64,000 bases of DNA, from NCBI GenBank assembly GCA_905397405.1, contig CAJPVJ010000002.1:124001-188000 (forward strand), given 5' to 3'. Origin of the DNA: Oppiella nova. Lineage: Eukaryota > Arthropoda > Arachnida > Sarcoptiformes > Oppiidae. Positions 24,604-34,508 of this stretch are shown here, in pieces. The notes beneath the pieces are model-generated. The model was given only the letters and a program-made list of their open reading frames with translations, did not search any database and had not been told where the DNA came from. The position numbers were made by a program, and so were the translations under genes. How positions within the stretch are numbered: the stretch's first letter is position 1; each line of letters begins with the position of its first letter.

Positions 24604-24633
24604 AAAAAACCAAGCCAAATGATATTGGCTTGG
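24604..24633 (-). terminator. Terminator of putA
   Basis: CCAAGCCAA pairs with TTGGCTTGG over a short loop. On the minus strand a run of seven T residues follows, so it serves putA. Confidence 0.85.
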
Positions 24634-24678
24634 AATGGAAAACTTTCTTTAAACTAGGTTAAATCATTGCTTTATGAT

Positions 24679-27600
24679 TTATTCACTGCCTAAAGTCATT
24701 AAACTTGCATTTCCGCCTGCAGCCGCAGTATTGATACTGATTGCACGTTCAATAAGTAATGGTGCAAGTGGAATAATTGTATTGGCATCCGCTAAATGAG
24801 TTATGCCAACAATTGCACCTTCACGTTGCGCAATCAGAGTTTGTAATTCTTTTAGACCAGCACCTTGATGTAAAACAGCATCAAACTCTCCAACAGCCAC
24901 ATCATTGATCATCGAAAATTTTTGTTGCAACGCTTTTGGCATACTTTGAATCATTTTTAAAGCAATCGCATCGTCACTTAAAATACAGACTTGCGCATTG
25001 AGAGACAAAATTGCATTAAATTGATTCAGCAAAGCCTGTTCTTGTTCTGCGATTGCCAATATCCGATGACGTGATACAACATGATATTGATTCAATTCAC
25101 CTGTTGGACCTGGAAGCTCATATAAGGCAAGCGGTGATTGATACTGATGCATAGCCCATTGCGAATGATGCTGTTTTGCCCAAGTGTGAAATTCTGTTTG
25201 AATCTCAGATGGTTTTAGATTGAGCTGTTCCGAAATATTTTTTACAGTACCAAAAGGGCGATTGGGTAGGGCTGTATGCTGCATTAATTTATATAAATAA
25301 ATCGGACCACCAGCTTTAGGCCCTGTTCCTGACAAACCTTCACCACCAAAAGGTTGTACGCCTACAACGGCACCTACAATGTTACGGTTAATATATAAGT
25401 TACCCACTTCCGCATGTTCAATGGTGGTTTGAATAGTTTCATCGATACGTGTATGTAAACCCATGGTTAGGCCATATCCTTTTGCATTGATATGTTCTAA
25501 CAATTGCTTTAATTCACCATATTTATAGGTAATGACATGCAATACAGGTCCAAAAACTTCACGTTTTAAATCATTCAGATTTGGAAGTTCAATCACCGTC
25601 GGGACAATAAATGTGCCTGCATTTAGATCAGATGTTGGTGTTTCATAAGCAAGTTGATGTATTGCATAGCCCTTGCTACGCATCATTTCGATATGCTTTT
25701 CAATATTTTGCTTCGCTTCACCATCAATCACAGGGCCTATATCTGTTTTAAGCAAAATAGGTTGTCCAATGTTGAGCTGTTGCATGGCACCTTTAAGCAT
25801 CTTAATCAAGGTTGCTGCATTGTCTTCTTGAACACACAATACACGGAGGGCAGAACAACGTTGACCAGCACTATCAAATGCTGAGTTTACTGCATCGATC
25901 ACAACTTGTTCCGTCAGCGCAGAAGAATCTACGATCATCGCATTTTGACCACCTGTTTCAGCAATCAACGGAATCGGTTGACCTGTTGGGCTTAGACGTT
26001 GTGCAACGGTTTTTTGTAAAATCTTAGCAACTTCAGTGGAACCTGTGAACATAATGCCTTGAATACGTTCATCTTGGCTGAGTTTTGCCCCGACTGTTTC
26101 ACCACGACCAGGAAGTAATTGTACAACTGATTTTGGAATTCCTGCTTCCCATAAGATTTGAATCGCTTGCGCTGCAATTAATGGGGTTTGTTCAGCAGGT
26201 TTAGCAATTACGGTATTTCCTGCAACAAGTGCTGCCGAAATTTGTCCAGTAAAAATTGCAAGCGGGAAGTTCCAAGGGCTGATACATAAAATTGTACCCA
26301 GTGGGCTGAGTGTGCGATTTTCCTCAATGCTTTGCATTTGTGCTGCATAGTATCTAAGGAAATCAACGGCTTCACGTACTTCAGCAATACCATTACTATA
26401 AGTTTTACCACTTTCACGGCACAGTAAAACCATCAGCTCCTGAATACGCGATTCCATAATCGTAGCAGCTTTGAGCAATAACTCTGCACGAAAATCTTGA
26501 GATGCATTTTTCCAATTTTCAAAAGCTTGATGAGCGTTATCTAAGGCCAAATCGACTTGTGCTGTTTCTGCTTCGATCACATAACCAACTAGATCTGAAT
26601 GATCAGCTGGATTACGGATTTCTTGCGAATTTATTTCAGCTAAGTCTTGTAAATCAAGCTGATCGACAAGGCTATAACTGTTCCACTGGTGTTTTAAATA
26701 GTGTTGAACAGTTTGATTTAAATCTTGTAATTTACTGTCATCAGCTAAGTCTAAACCTTGAGAGTTTTGGCGTATGCCTTGATATAAATCATGAGGAAGC
26801 GGAATAGCAGGGTGTTTTAACCCGACTGCGTGCTCTTTTTCTGCAGTATGTAAAATCTCTTGAACTGGGTTTTCAATCAAGTCTTCAATTTTAATATTTT
26901 TATCTGCAATACGGTTAACAAATGAGGTATTCGCACCATTTTCCAATAAACGTCGAACCAGATAGGCCAATAAGGTTTCGTGATTACCGACAGGCGCATA
27001 AATACGACATGGAATCCCTAATTTCTGATCTGAAACCTTGCCTACCACTTGTTCATAAAGTGGTTCACCCATGCCATGTAAGCATTGGAATTCATATTGA
27101 CCAAGATAATATTTTTGTGGATCTGCTAACTCATAAATAGTGGCAAGTGTTTGCGCATTATGTGTTGCAAATTGCGGATACACCTGATCAGGCGCAGCCA
27201 ATAGTTTTTTTGCACAAGCAATATAAGACAAATCTGTATGCACTTTACGGGTAAAGACTGGGTAGTCAGACATACCGTCAATTTGTGCTTTTTTGATTTC
27301 ACTGTCCCAGTAAGCACCTTTGACCAGACGAATCATTAAACGTTTTTGACTACGTTTTGCCAGATCAATAATATAATCCACCACATAGAAACAACGCTTT
27401 TGATAGGCTTGGATCACAAAGCCTATACCTTTCCAGTTTGCCAGTTGTGGCTCAAAGCATAAACGCTCAAGTAATTCTAAAGACAGCTCTAAACGATCCG
27501 CTTCTTCTGCATCAATATTGAGACCAATATCATAGGTTTTAGCTAAAAGTGCTAAATTTAAAATACGAGGATAAAGTTCATGATGCACACGTTCGGTTTG

Positions 27601-28434
27601 AGAACGTTGATAACGTGGATGTAAAGCCGAAAGTTTAATTGAAATTCCAGGGCCGGTATAAACATCTTTACCTTCAGACGCTTTACCTATGGCATGAATC
27701 GCTTGTGTATAGTCTTCGAAATAGCGATCTGCATCGTGTTCAGTCAGTGCTGCTTCACCAAGCATGTCATAAGAATAACGGAAACCTTTGTCTTCAAGAG
27801 TTTTGGCATTGTCCAAAGCCTCTTCAATGGTTTCACCAGTAACAAACTGTTCACCCATCATACGCATTGCTGCATCAACTGCTTTACGGATGATGCCTTT
27901 ACCCGTACGTGCTAAGAGCGAAGTGAGGATCCCCGAAAGGCTGGTTTGTTTAGGTGTTTCCATCAGTTTGCCAGTCAGCATGAGTCCCCATGCAGCAGCA
28001 TTAACAAACATGAGATTACTTTGGCCTAAATGATCTTTCCAGTTACCTTGATTAATTTTATCGCGAATCAATAAGTCTCGGGTCGCACTATCAGGGATAC
28101 GTAACAAGGCTTCAGCCAAGCACATCAATGCGATGCCTTCTTGTGAAGACAATGAAAACTCTTGCAGCAGACCTTGTACGATACCTGCTTTGCCTGACGA
28201 ACTTTTACGGTCACGTAAGCTATGCGCTAAGTTAAATGCAATGTCATAAATTTTCTGATTCATTTCTTCAGAAATTTGAGTGTGCTCAAGTAAGTTTTCA
28301 ACGCATTCCGATTCAGTACGACGCCACGCATGATTGATTTCTTCTTCAAAATCAGTTTTGTCTTTAAATTCGGTAATGTAATCCAAACTTGGAAGTAGGT
28401 TTGCATTTAAAACTTGAGGTGAATCCATATTCAT
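24679..28434 (-). CDS. putA: Bifunctional proline dehydrogenase / L-glutamate gamma-semialdehyde dehydrogenase
   Basis: 1251 residues from the ATG at 28434 (AGGA eight bases upstream). The PRODH barrel (about 90-480) includes [28 protein letters not shown] and [13 protein letters not shown]. The aldehyde dehydrogenase part (about 560-1050) includes [26 protein letters not shown] and the catalytic Cys of [15 protein letters not shown]-terminal ALDH-like extension (to [14 protein letters not shown]-type end) makes it a type B PutA. There is no ribbon-helix-helix DNA-binding domain, so it is not its own repressor; the divergent Lrp-type gene takes that role. It oxidises proline to glutamate at the membrane, passing electrons to quinone. 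Confidence 0.96.
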   Translation of the reverse strand: MNMDSPQVLNANLLPSLDYITEFKDKTDFEEEINHAWRRTESECVENLLEHTQISEEMNQKIYDIAFNLAHSLRDRKSSSGKAGIVQGLLQEFSLSSQEGIALMCLAEALLRIPDSATRDLLIRDKINQGNWKDHLGQSNLMFVNAAAWGLMLTGKLMETPKQTSLSGILTSLLARTGKGIIRKAVDAAMRMMGEQFVTGETIEEALDNAKTLEDKGFRYSYDMLGEAALTEHDADRYFEDYTQAIHAIGKASEGKDVYTGPGISIKLSALHPRYQRSQTERVHHELYPRILNLALLAKTYDIGLNIDAEEADRLELSLELLERLCFEPQLANWKGIGFVIQAYQKRCFYVVDYIIDLAKRSQKRLMIRLVKGAYWDSEIKKAQIDGMSDYPVFTRKVHTDLSYIACAKKLLAAPDQVYPQFATHNAQTLATIYELADPQKYYLGQYEFQCLHGMGEPLYEQVVGKVSDQKLGIPCRIYAPVGNHETLLAYLVRRLLENGANTSFVNRIADKNIKIEDLIENPVQEILHTAEKEHAVGLKHPAIPLPHDLYQGIRQNSQGLDLADDSKLQDLNQTVQHYLKHQWNSYSLVDQLDLQDLAEINSQEIRNPADHSDLVGYVIEAETAQVDLALDNAHQAFENWKNASQDFRAELLLKAATIMESRIQELMVLLCRESGKTYSNGIAEVREAVDFLRYYAAQMQSIEENRTLSPLGTILCISPWNFPLAIFTGQISAALVAGNTVIAKPAEQTPLIAAQAIQILWEAGIPKSVVQLLPGRGETVGAKLSQDERIQGIMFTGSTEVAKILQKTVAQRLSPTGQPIPLIAETGGQNAMIVDSSALTEQVVIDAVNSAFDSAGQRCSALRVLCVQEDNAATLIKMLKGAMQQLNIGQPILLKTDIGPVIDGEAKQNIEKHIEMMRSKGYAIHQLAYETPTSDLNAGTFIVPTVIELPNLNDLKREVFGPVLHVITYKYGELKQLLEHINAKGYGLTMGLHTRIDETIQTTIEHAEVGNLYINRNIVGAVVGVQPFGGEGLSGTGPKAGGPIYLYKLMQHTALPNRPFGTVKNISEQLNLKPSEIQTEFHTWAKQHHSQWAMHQYQSPLALYELPGPTGELNQYHVVSRHRILAIAEQEQALLNQFNAILSLNAQVCILSDDAIALKMIQSMPKALQQKFSMINDVAVGEFDAVLHQGAGLKELQTLIAQREGAIVGITHLADANTIIPLAPLLIERAISINTAAAGGNASLMTLGSE

Positions 28435-28530
28435 TGTCAACGTCCTGTGACTAGCAAATATTTTTGTTGAGCAGATGGGTTTATATAATTTATGATTACA
28501 GAATATTTAGTGAATAACTCACTATAATTT

Positions 28531-28553
28531 GAATAATATTTAGAGAATTATTC
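28531..28553. promoter_or_regulatory. Inverted repeat at the lrp-type gene start
   Basis: GAATAAT-N9-ATTATTC ends one base before the ATG of the Lrp-type gene, in the 120-bp region shared with putA. A site over the gene's own ribosome-binding region suggests autoregulation and control of putA. Confidence 0.45.
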
Positions 28554-28554
28554 T

Positions 28555-29052
28555 ATGGAAAGTGCTTATTTAAGCTTGGATCGTATAGATATTCGGATTT
28601 TGGATATTTTGCAAAAAGATGGAAAAATTTCCAATATTAAGTTGGCTGAAAAAGTTAATTTATCTCCAACAGCCGCGCTTGCTCGGGTGCAGAAATTGAC
28701 AGGTGAAGGATTTATTTTGGGCTATGAAGCAAAACTAAATCCGAAAATGTTAGGCGCTAATTTTGTGGTATTTGTTGAGATTCTTTTAGACAAAACTACA
28801 CCCAATGCTTTGGATGCTTTTTCAGATGCAATCGTACAATATCCAGAAATTATGGCATGTCATATGATTAGTGGTGGTTTTGATTTTTTAGTGAAAATTC
28901 GGTGTGCAGATATGGAGGAGTTCCGTCGTATTTCAGGGCAGGTCCTGTGGCAATTGCCTGGGGTAAAGGAAACGCGTAGTTATCCAGTGATGGAAGTGAT
29001 TAAAGACAGTTCACAATTACATTTAAATTTTAAAGCGAAAGTAAAGAAATAG
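28555..29052 (+). CDS. Lrp/AsnC-family regulator of proline use (PutR-like)
   Basis: 165 residues. N-terminal winged helix (LDRIDIRILDILQKDGKISN, then LAEKVNLSPTAALARVQKLT) and C-terminal RAM domain (FVVFVEILLDKT, then GGFDFLVKIRC), the usual size for the family. It is divergent from putA and next to putP, the arrangement known for PutR/BkdR-type proline-responsive activators. Proline as effector is an inference from context. Confidence 0.88.
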   Translation: MESAYLSLDRIDIRILDILQKDGKISNIKLAEKVNLSPTAALARVQKLTGEGFILGYEAKLNPKMLGANFVVFVEILLDKTTPNALDAFSDAIVQYPEIMACHMISGGFDFLVKIRCADMEEFRRISGQVLWQLPGVKETRSYPVMEVIKDSSQLHLNFKAKVKK

Positions 29053-29055
29053 AAA

Positions 29056-29073
29056 AGGGGCATGAATGCCCCT
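29056..29073 (-). terminator. Terminator of putP
   Basis: AGGGGCAT/ATGCCCCT stem with GA loop. On the minus strand TTTTC follows; on the plus strand it follows the lrp-type gene but has no U tract. Confidence 0.7.
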
Positions 29074-29103
29074 AACTCTAATGATTTATTCAAACATTTG
29101 AAT

Positions 29104-30609
29104 TTACATATTTTTCATTTCACGGTTATAAATTTGCTCAGCATTTTCAAAACGATCAATTACTTCTTTTTCAGGGGCTTTGTCCATTAAACTGACCACA
29201 ATGATGCTGATGAAAGAAAGCACAAAGCCTGGCACGATTTCATATAAACCAGTATGCGCCATGGTGTTTTTCCAAACAATTACCGTTACAGCACCGACAA
29301 TGATACCGATCAATGCGCCATTTAAAGTCATACGTTTCCAAAACACAGACAATAAAATAAGTGGACCAAATGCAGCACCAAAACCAGCCCATGCATACGC
29401 CACTAGACCAAGTACCTTGCTTTCTGGGTTAAATGCCAAAATGATCGCGAGTACTGAAATGGCTAAAACCATTAAACGACCGACCCAAACCAACTCATTT
29501 TGTGAGGCTTTTTTGCGAAGAAAAGATTTATATAAATCTTCAGTCAATGTGCTTGAGCATACCAAAAGCTGACAGCTTAAGGTGCTCATGACAGCGGCTA
29601 AAATAGCGGCTAAAACAACACCAGCAACCCATGGATTAAATAAGATTTTGGTTAATTCCATAAACACTGTTTCTGGATTTTTTGCCACAATTGCAGCTGA
29701 CGGAATATCAGGATGTGCTTGGAAATAAGCAATACCAACATAACCTACAGCAACAGCGCCCGCTAAACATAGAATCATCCACGCCATACCAATACGACGA
29801 GCATTAGGAATGGTTTTCACTGAATCTGCTGCCATAAAACGGACTAGAATATGCGGTTGTCCAAAATAGCCTAAGCCCCATGCCATTGATGAAATGATGG
29901 CGATAAAACTGACCCCTTGGAACATATTTGCTGCATGTGGACGTGCAGTTTCAATCAATTGATTGACATGTTGTAAATCACCAACTGCCAAGAAAGTCAT
30001 AATCGGTGCCAACAGTAATGCAAAAATCATCAAGCCCGCTTGAAATGTATCTGTCCAACTGATCGCAAGAAAGCCACCAATACACACATAACTGATGGTT
30101 GCAATCGCACTGACCCAAAGAGCAGTGGTGTAGTTCATCGCAAAAATACTTTCAAATAAACGTGCACCTGCCACCATGCCTGAAGCACAGTAAATACCAA
30201 AGAAGATTAAAATGACCAGCGCAGAAATGATACGGATCACTTTCTTTTTATCACCAAAACGGCTGGTGAAATAATCTGGTAATGTTAATGCATTATTTTG
30301 TATTTCAGTATGGACACGTAAACGGCCTGCGACCAAATACCAGTTGAGCCAAGCACCAATAATGAGCCCAATTGCGATCCATGATTCAGATAATCCAGTC
30401 AGGTAAATTGCACCTGGGAGTCCCATGAGTAGCCAGCCACTCATATCCGATGCACCTGCTGAAAGTGCAGTGACAAAACTCCCTAAACTTCGACCTCCCA
30501 AAATATAATCTGAGAAATCGGTGGTTTTTCTATAGGCATATAAGCCAATACAAACCATTGCAATGATATAAAAGATAAACGTGACAACTGTGGGGTTGAG
30601 TGAGTCCAT
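29104..30609 (-). CDS. putP: Sodium/proline symporter PutP
   Basis: 501 residues from the ATG at 30609 (AGGAC about ten bases upstream), which places the first helix correctly (TVVTFIFYIIAMVCIGLYAY). It is an SSS-family transporter with thirteen helices; typical motifs are GGRSLGSFVTALSAGASDMS and GWLLMGLPGAIY near the N-terminus (sodium site) and WGLGYFGQPHILVRFMA in the middle. It imports proline with sodium for PutA. It is convergent with the regulator gene and in the same orientation as putA. Confidence 0.96.
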   Translation of the reverse strand: MDSLNPTVVTFIFYIIAMVCIGLYAYRKTTDFSDYILGGRSLGSFVTALSAGASDMSGWLLMGLPGAIYLTGLSESWIAIGLIIGAWLNWYLVAGRLRVHTEIQNNALTLPDYFTSRFGDKKKVIRIISALVILIFFGIYCASGMVAGARLFESIFAMNYTTALWVSAIATISYVCIGGFLAISWTDTFQAGLMIFALLLAPIMTFLAVGDLQHVNQLIETARPHAANMFQGVSFIAIISSMAWGLGYFGQPHILVRFMAADSVKTIPNARRIGMAWMILCLAGAVAVGYVGIAYFQAHPDIPSAAIVAKNPETVFMELTKILFNPWVAGVVLAAILAAVMSTLSCQLLVCSSTLTEDLYKSFLRKKASQNELVWVGRLMVLAISVLAIILAFNPESKVLGLVAYAWAGFGAAFGPLILLSVFWKRMTLNGALIGIIVGAVTVIVWKNTMAHTGLYEIVPGFVLSFISIIVVSLMDKAPEKEVIDRFENAEQIYNREMKNM

Positions 30610-30943
30610 ATTTAATTCAGTCCTTGTGGAGTAAATCTCCAAGTTTTATTTTTTATCGCATAAGTTTCACGAGCGAATTCTTTCACACAACTAAAAAATA
30701 TCGCTGTGATTTTTATAAGGTGATTGTGCAAGATTTATGTATCCGATTGTAACTTTAGATACAAATGCAAAAAATCAGCAATTTATATCCAAAAAAATTC
30801 TACTGGGAGTGTTTAGAGACTGTGGGATTATACTTTACGCAAAGTTACATTGTTAACATTTAATTGATAATTCCATAAAATTGTTTATCGAAATGACATA
30901 TTTTGCTAGTACAAAAGCAGATAAGAAGGAATATTATTGTAAC

Positions 30944-30960
30944 TGCACAACTATAGTGCA
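30944..30960. promoter_or_regulatory. TGCAC-N7-GTGCA palindrome upstream of aspA
   Basis: A perfect dyad TGCAC-AACTATA-GTGCA, 23 bp before the aspA ATG. It has the arm sequence and spacing of the NtrC site (as in E. coli glnA). It is unusually close to the start for an NtrC activator site; a repressor using the same dyad is equally possible. The rest of 30643-30943 shows nothing clear. Confidence 0.35.
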
Positions 30961-30983
30961 TAAATATATAATGAGCAGATCAC

Positions 30984-32435
30984 ATGGAAACGGTTCAACC
31001 TGAAGTTACAAGAATAGAAAAAGATTTATTGGGAAGTAAAGAAGTTCCTATAAACAGTTATTATGGTATTCATACAATTCGAGCTTTAGAAAATTTTAAT
31101 ATTTCTAAACATACCGTCGGTGAACAAAGCTTTTTTATCCGCGCTTTGGCTCAGGTCAAAAAGGCCTCGGCACAAACCAATTTGCAATTTAATAAGATCT
31201 CTGAAGAAATCAGTGTAGCGATTCAAAAAGCAAGTGATGAACTGATTGAAAATCCGCAAAATTGGAAAGATGCATTTCCATCAGATGTCTACCAAGGTGG
31301 TGCGGGGACATCGATTAATATGAATACCAATGAAGTCATTGCCAATATCGCGTTAGAGTCTTTAGGTTATGCGAAAGGACGTTATGACATCATCCATCCA
31401 AATGACCATGTCAATAAATCTCAATCGACCAATGATGTCTATCCCACTGCATTACGTTTAGCAACTTACTATTCACTGGATTTGTTATTTGAAAAAATCA
31501 ATAATTTGATTAGTTCACTGACATTAAAATCTGCTGAGTTTCAGTATGTGTTAAAAATGGGACGGACCCAGTTACAAGATGCTGTCCCAATGACATTAGG
31601 ACAAGAGTTTCATGCCTTTGCGACATTACTCAAAGAAGATGTTCGTCTAATTAAAAAGACCCGTGAATTTTTATTAGAAATTAACTTAGGTGCTACTGCG
31701 ATTGGTACAGGGGTAAATACGCCACATGGTTATGCTGCGCAGGTCAATGAAAATTTAAAAGCCTTAACAGGTTTAAATTTAATTGGTGCAGAAGATTATG
31801 TTGAAGCGACCAGTGACTGCGGTGTATTTATTATCCTTTCAAGCACCTTAAAACGTTTGGCTGTAAAACTCTCGAAAATCTGTAATGACTTACGTCTATT
31901 AAGTTCTGGCCCAAGAACAGGTTTATGGGAAATTCGCTTACCTGAATTACAAGCTGGTTCATCGATTATGCCAGCGAAAGTCAATCCTGTGATCCCAGAA
32001 GTCGTCAATCAAGTTGCATTTAAAGTGATTGGTAATGATTTAACCATTACCTTTGCAGCAGAAGCAGGCCAATTACAGTTAAATGTTATGGAGCCTGTGA
32101 TTGCGCTTACCATGAATGAATCAATTGAGTTACTGATCAATGCGATTCAAACCTTGGATGAGAAGTGTATTCAAGGTGTGGTTGCCAATGAAAAAACCTG
32201 TTTTGATGCTGTGATGCGTAGTGTTGGAATTATTACCTTACTTGATCCAATTTTAGGTCATGCGAAGTGTGATGAAATTGGGAAGCAATGTATTGCTGAA
32301 AATAAAACCATTCAAGAGGTTGTACTTGAACAAGGTTTATTGAGCCAAGAACGTCTAGATGAAATTTTCTCTTTTGAAAATATGATTTCAGAAATTGCAG
32401 TACAGCCATATGAAGAAATCGGTAAAGCGGGCTAA
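30984..32435 (+). CDS. aspA: Aspartate ammonia-lyase
   Basis: 483 residues, near the E. coli length (478). Fumarase/aspartase superfamily blocks are clear: YQGGAGTSINMNTNEVIANI, HPNDHVNKSQSTNDVYPTAL, RTQLQDAVPMTLGQEF and the signature GSSIMPAKVNPVIPE with the catalytic Ser. It converts aspartate to fumarate and ammonia in the cytoplasm, feeding the TCA cycle. It stands alone with its own terminator; next to proline catabolism it suggests amino acid use as carbon source. TRIEKDLLG at the start distinguishes aspartase from fumarase. Confidence 0.95.
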   Translation: METVQPEVTRIEKDLLGSKEVPINSYYGIHTIRALENFNISKHTVGEQSFFIRALAQVKKASAQTNLQFNKISEEISVAIQKASDELIENPQNWKDAFPSDVYQGGAGTSINMNTNEVIANIALESLGYAKGRYDIIHPNDHVNKSQSTNDVYPTALRLATYYSLDLLFEKINNLISSLTLKSAEFQYVLKMGRTQLQDAVPMTLGQEFHAFATLLKEDVRLIKKTREFLLEINLGATAIGTGVNTPHGYAAQVNENLKALTGLNLIGAEDYVEATSDCGVFIILSSTLKRLAVKLSKICNDLRLLSSGPRTGLWEIRLPELQAGSSIMPAKVNPVIPEVVNQVAFKVIGNDLTITFAAEAGQLQLNVMEPVIALTMNESIELLINAIQTLDEKCIQGVVANEKTCFDAVMRSVGIITLLDPILGHAKCDEIGKQCIAENKTIQEVVLEQGLLSQERLDEIFSFENMISEIAVQPYEEIGKAG

Positions 32436-32478
32436 GTGTTTAAACTGCACCTGTTGATCTATATATAAAAACTTTGAT

Positions 32479-32506
32479 AAATACAGCATTTAGATGCTGT
32501 ATTTTT
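32479..32506 (+). terminator. Terminator of aspA
   Basis: AAATACAGCAT pairs with ATGCTGTATTT across a 4-base loop, with TTTTT after. Confidence 0.9.
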
Positions 32507-32579
32507 ATGCATGGTAAAAAAAGTAAAGTTTCTTTATAATTCAACAAAATTTAAAATCACCAACAAAAGTCAATAATCT

Positions 32580-33581
32580 ATGAATAATAAACATTTAATT
32601 CTCGCCTTAAGCTTGGTACTTCTTTCTGGATGCGCGAAAAAATCGGAAGAGGCAGCTGAAAGTTCTGCGTCTGCTCCAGATACAGAAGTCGTTGCTCAGG
32701 ATGCTGCACAAGCTGCTGATGCCGCAGAAAAAAGTACTGAGCAAGCTGCTGAAAATTCTGTTGATACCACACCTGTGACTGAACAAAAACCTGAAACTAT
32801 TTTAAGTACCGATGTCAGTCAAGCAGAAAAAGCACGTCGTATGGTGCGTGAAGCTCAGGTTAATTTCACAGCTAAAGATGTGGTGAAAACTGCTTTAGAA
32901 ATTGATAAGCTCACTTTTCAAGCGGGCGGCTTTATAGAGCAGAAAAATATCAGTTTTGATGTACTCGATGTAAAAACACAAAAAATTGCGGATGGTAAAA
33001 TCCGAGTTTTTGAAAAAGTTGATCCGCATGCGGAGATCATTGTCAGAGTACCGAGTGATAAAGCTGCGGTATATGTCAATCAGTTATTGCCATTGATGTA
33101 CTTTTTAAATCAACAACAATATTCTGCTAAGCGTTTTGAGTTAAAGCTTTTAGAAGAAAAAATTGGACAAACTCAAAGCGTTCCAAGTGATACCAAACAA
33201 TCACAGCTGAATGAAATTTCCCGTTTAACCCAACTTGAAGTTCAAGATCGGGTACGTTTTAGCACGATTAGTATTGCCATTAAGCAACCTGCAATGGTGA
33301 GAGAAAGTCTGGATGTTGATGTTGCTGCTGTGGCACGCTTAAACGGTGATAGTTTTTGGAAGCGTGCTTGGGAAGGTGTTCAATATGGCTGGCAATTTAT
33401 TTTGGATTTATTGGTTATTTTAGTCACCATTTGGCCACTTTATTTACTGGTATTTCTTGGCTTGATTATTTATCGAGTGATTAAGCCTTTAATGAATAAA
33501 TTATTTGATGATTCATCTTCGACTAAACCTTCTAAAGATGTAAAAAAAGATCAGATGAATTCTACAGATGATAATGCATGA
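32580..33581 (+). CDS. DUF4349 lipoprotein
   Basis: 333 residues with a lipoprotein signal (MNNKHLILALSLVLLSGCAK; lipobox LSGC), an Ala/Glu-rich disordered region to about residue 85, then the DUF4349 domain (RMVREAQVNFTAKDVVKTAL, then IIVRVPSDKAAVYVNQLLPL, with a helical hairpin in between), one C-terminal membrane segment (about 275-300) and a Lys/Ser-rich tail. DUF4349 proteins are envelope proteins of unknown role. A lipid anchor at one end and a membrane helix at the other is an odd combination and could tether the two. Confidence 0.85.
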   Translation: MNNKHLILALSLVLLSGCAKKSEEAAESSASAPDTEVVAQDAAQAADAAEKSTEQAAENSVDTTPVTEQKPETILSTDVSQAEKARRMVREAQVNFTAKDVVKTALEIDKLTFQAGGFIEQKNISFDVLDVKTQKIADGKIRVFEKVDPHAEIIVRVPSDKAAVYVNQLLPLMYFLNQQQYSAKRFELKLLEEKIGQTQSVPSDTKQSQLNEISRLTQLEVQDRVRFSTISIAIKQPAMVRESLDVDVAAVARLNGDSFWKRAWEGVQYGWQFILDLLVILVTIWPLYLLVFLGLIIYRVIKPLMNKLFDDSSSTKPSKDVKKDQMNSTDDNA

Positions 33582-33609
33582 TTTTACTTAGTGCTATGCT
33601 GTAATTTTT

Positions 33610-33636
33610 AAAGCCAGTGCAATTGCACTGGCTTTT
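33610..33636. terminator. Bidirectional terminator between DUF4349 gene and cobB
   Basis: Perfect stem AAAGCCAGTGCAA/TTGCACTGGCTTT with TT following. It serves both converging genes. Confidence 0.9.
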
Positions 33637-34337
33637 TAATGTGTTGTCAGTTTTTCAAAAAGCTGTTGCATTCCTTCAGTCGCACTCATTTTTAAACATT
33701 GGTATTGTTGGGGAACACGCTCATAACTGGCTTGTGGATCAATATAATACGCATCACTGTATTCTGGAATCTCGTGAATCAAACCTGCCACAGGGTAGAC
33801 GGTCAATGTCGAGCCAATAACAATAAAAATATCAGCATCACGGATCATCTGTACTGCTTCTTCATACGCAGGAACCGCTTCACCAAACCAAACTACATGA
33901 GGTCGAAGTGGAAACCCTTCAGGACATTTATGTTGTTCTAGGTCCAATTGCCAACCATCTATAGGATAAAACTCATTTGTGTACTGCGCATTGGGTTTAG
34001 AACTTTTAGCAAGGCGGATATTGCCATGTAAATGAATAACCTGTTGGCTTCCTGCACGTTCATGCAGATCATCAATATTTTGAGTAATTACAATGACATC
34101 AAAATGTTGTTCGAGTTGAGCAATGATATCGTGTGCTTGATTGGGCTGAGCATTGAGAATATGTTGACGTCGTTCATTATAAAAACGTTGCACCAAGGCA
34201 GGGTTGCGCTGCCAAGCTTCAGGTGTAGCCACCTCTTGAATATCATAATTCTCCCATAAGCCATTACTATCTCGGAAAGTGCTGATTCCACTTTCTGCAC
34301 TCATTCCTGCACCTGAGAAAACTACAATTTTTTTCAT
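33636..34337 (-). CDS. cobB: NAD-dependent protein deacylase (sirtuin, CobB-like)
   Basis: 233 residues from the ATG at 34337, where the Rossmann motif begins (MKKIVVFSGAGMSAESGIST FRDS). Other sirtuin motifs: TQNIDDLHERAG, the catalytic His in IHLHGNI, and PHVVWFGE. FYNERR holds the Tyr-x-x-Arg pair that binds succinyl or malonyl groups in class III sirtuins, so desuccinylation is likely as well as deacetylation. Only one cysteine (HKCPEGF) remains where family members hold zinc, so this one may lack structural zinc. The frame is open 33 codons further upstream without support. The start has no clear ribosome site. Confidence 0.9.
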   Translation of the reverse strand: MKKIVVFSGAGMSAESGISTFRDSNGLWENYDIQEVATPEAWQRNPALVQRFYNERRQHILNAQPNQAHDIIAQLEQHFDVIVITQNIDDLHERAGSQQVIHLHGNIRLAKSSKPNAQYTNEFYPIDGWQLDLEQHKCPEGFPLRPHVVWFGEAVPAYEEAVQMIRDADIFIVIGSTLTVYPVAGLIHEIPEYSDAYYIDPQASYERVPQQYQCLKMSATEGMQQLFEKLTTH

Positions 34338-34508
34338 AGGATAAACAATTAAAATTTTTAAAATCCTAACATAAATATTGTGAAATATGAGTGAAACGTA
34401 TTTTCTTAGAATTAATTTGTTATAAAATAACAGCAAGTCATACTTCGATCATTTCGAATATTTTTTATAAAAATCAAATGTACTAGAAATAAGTCAAAAT
34501 GGAACAGC

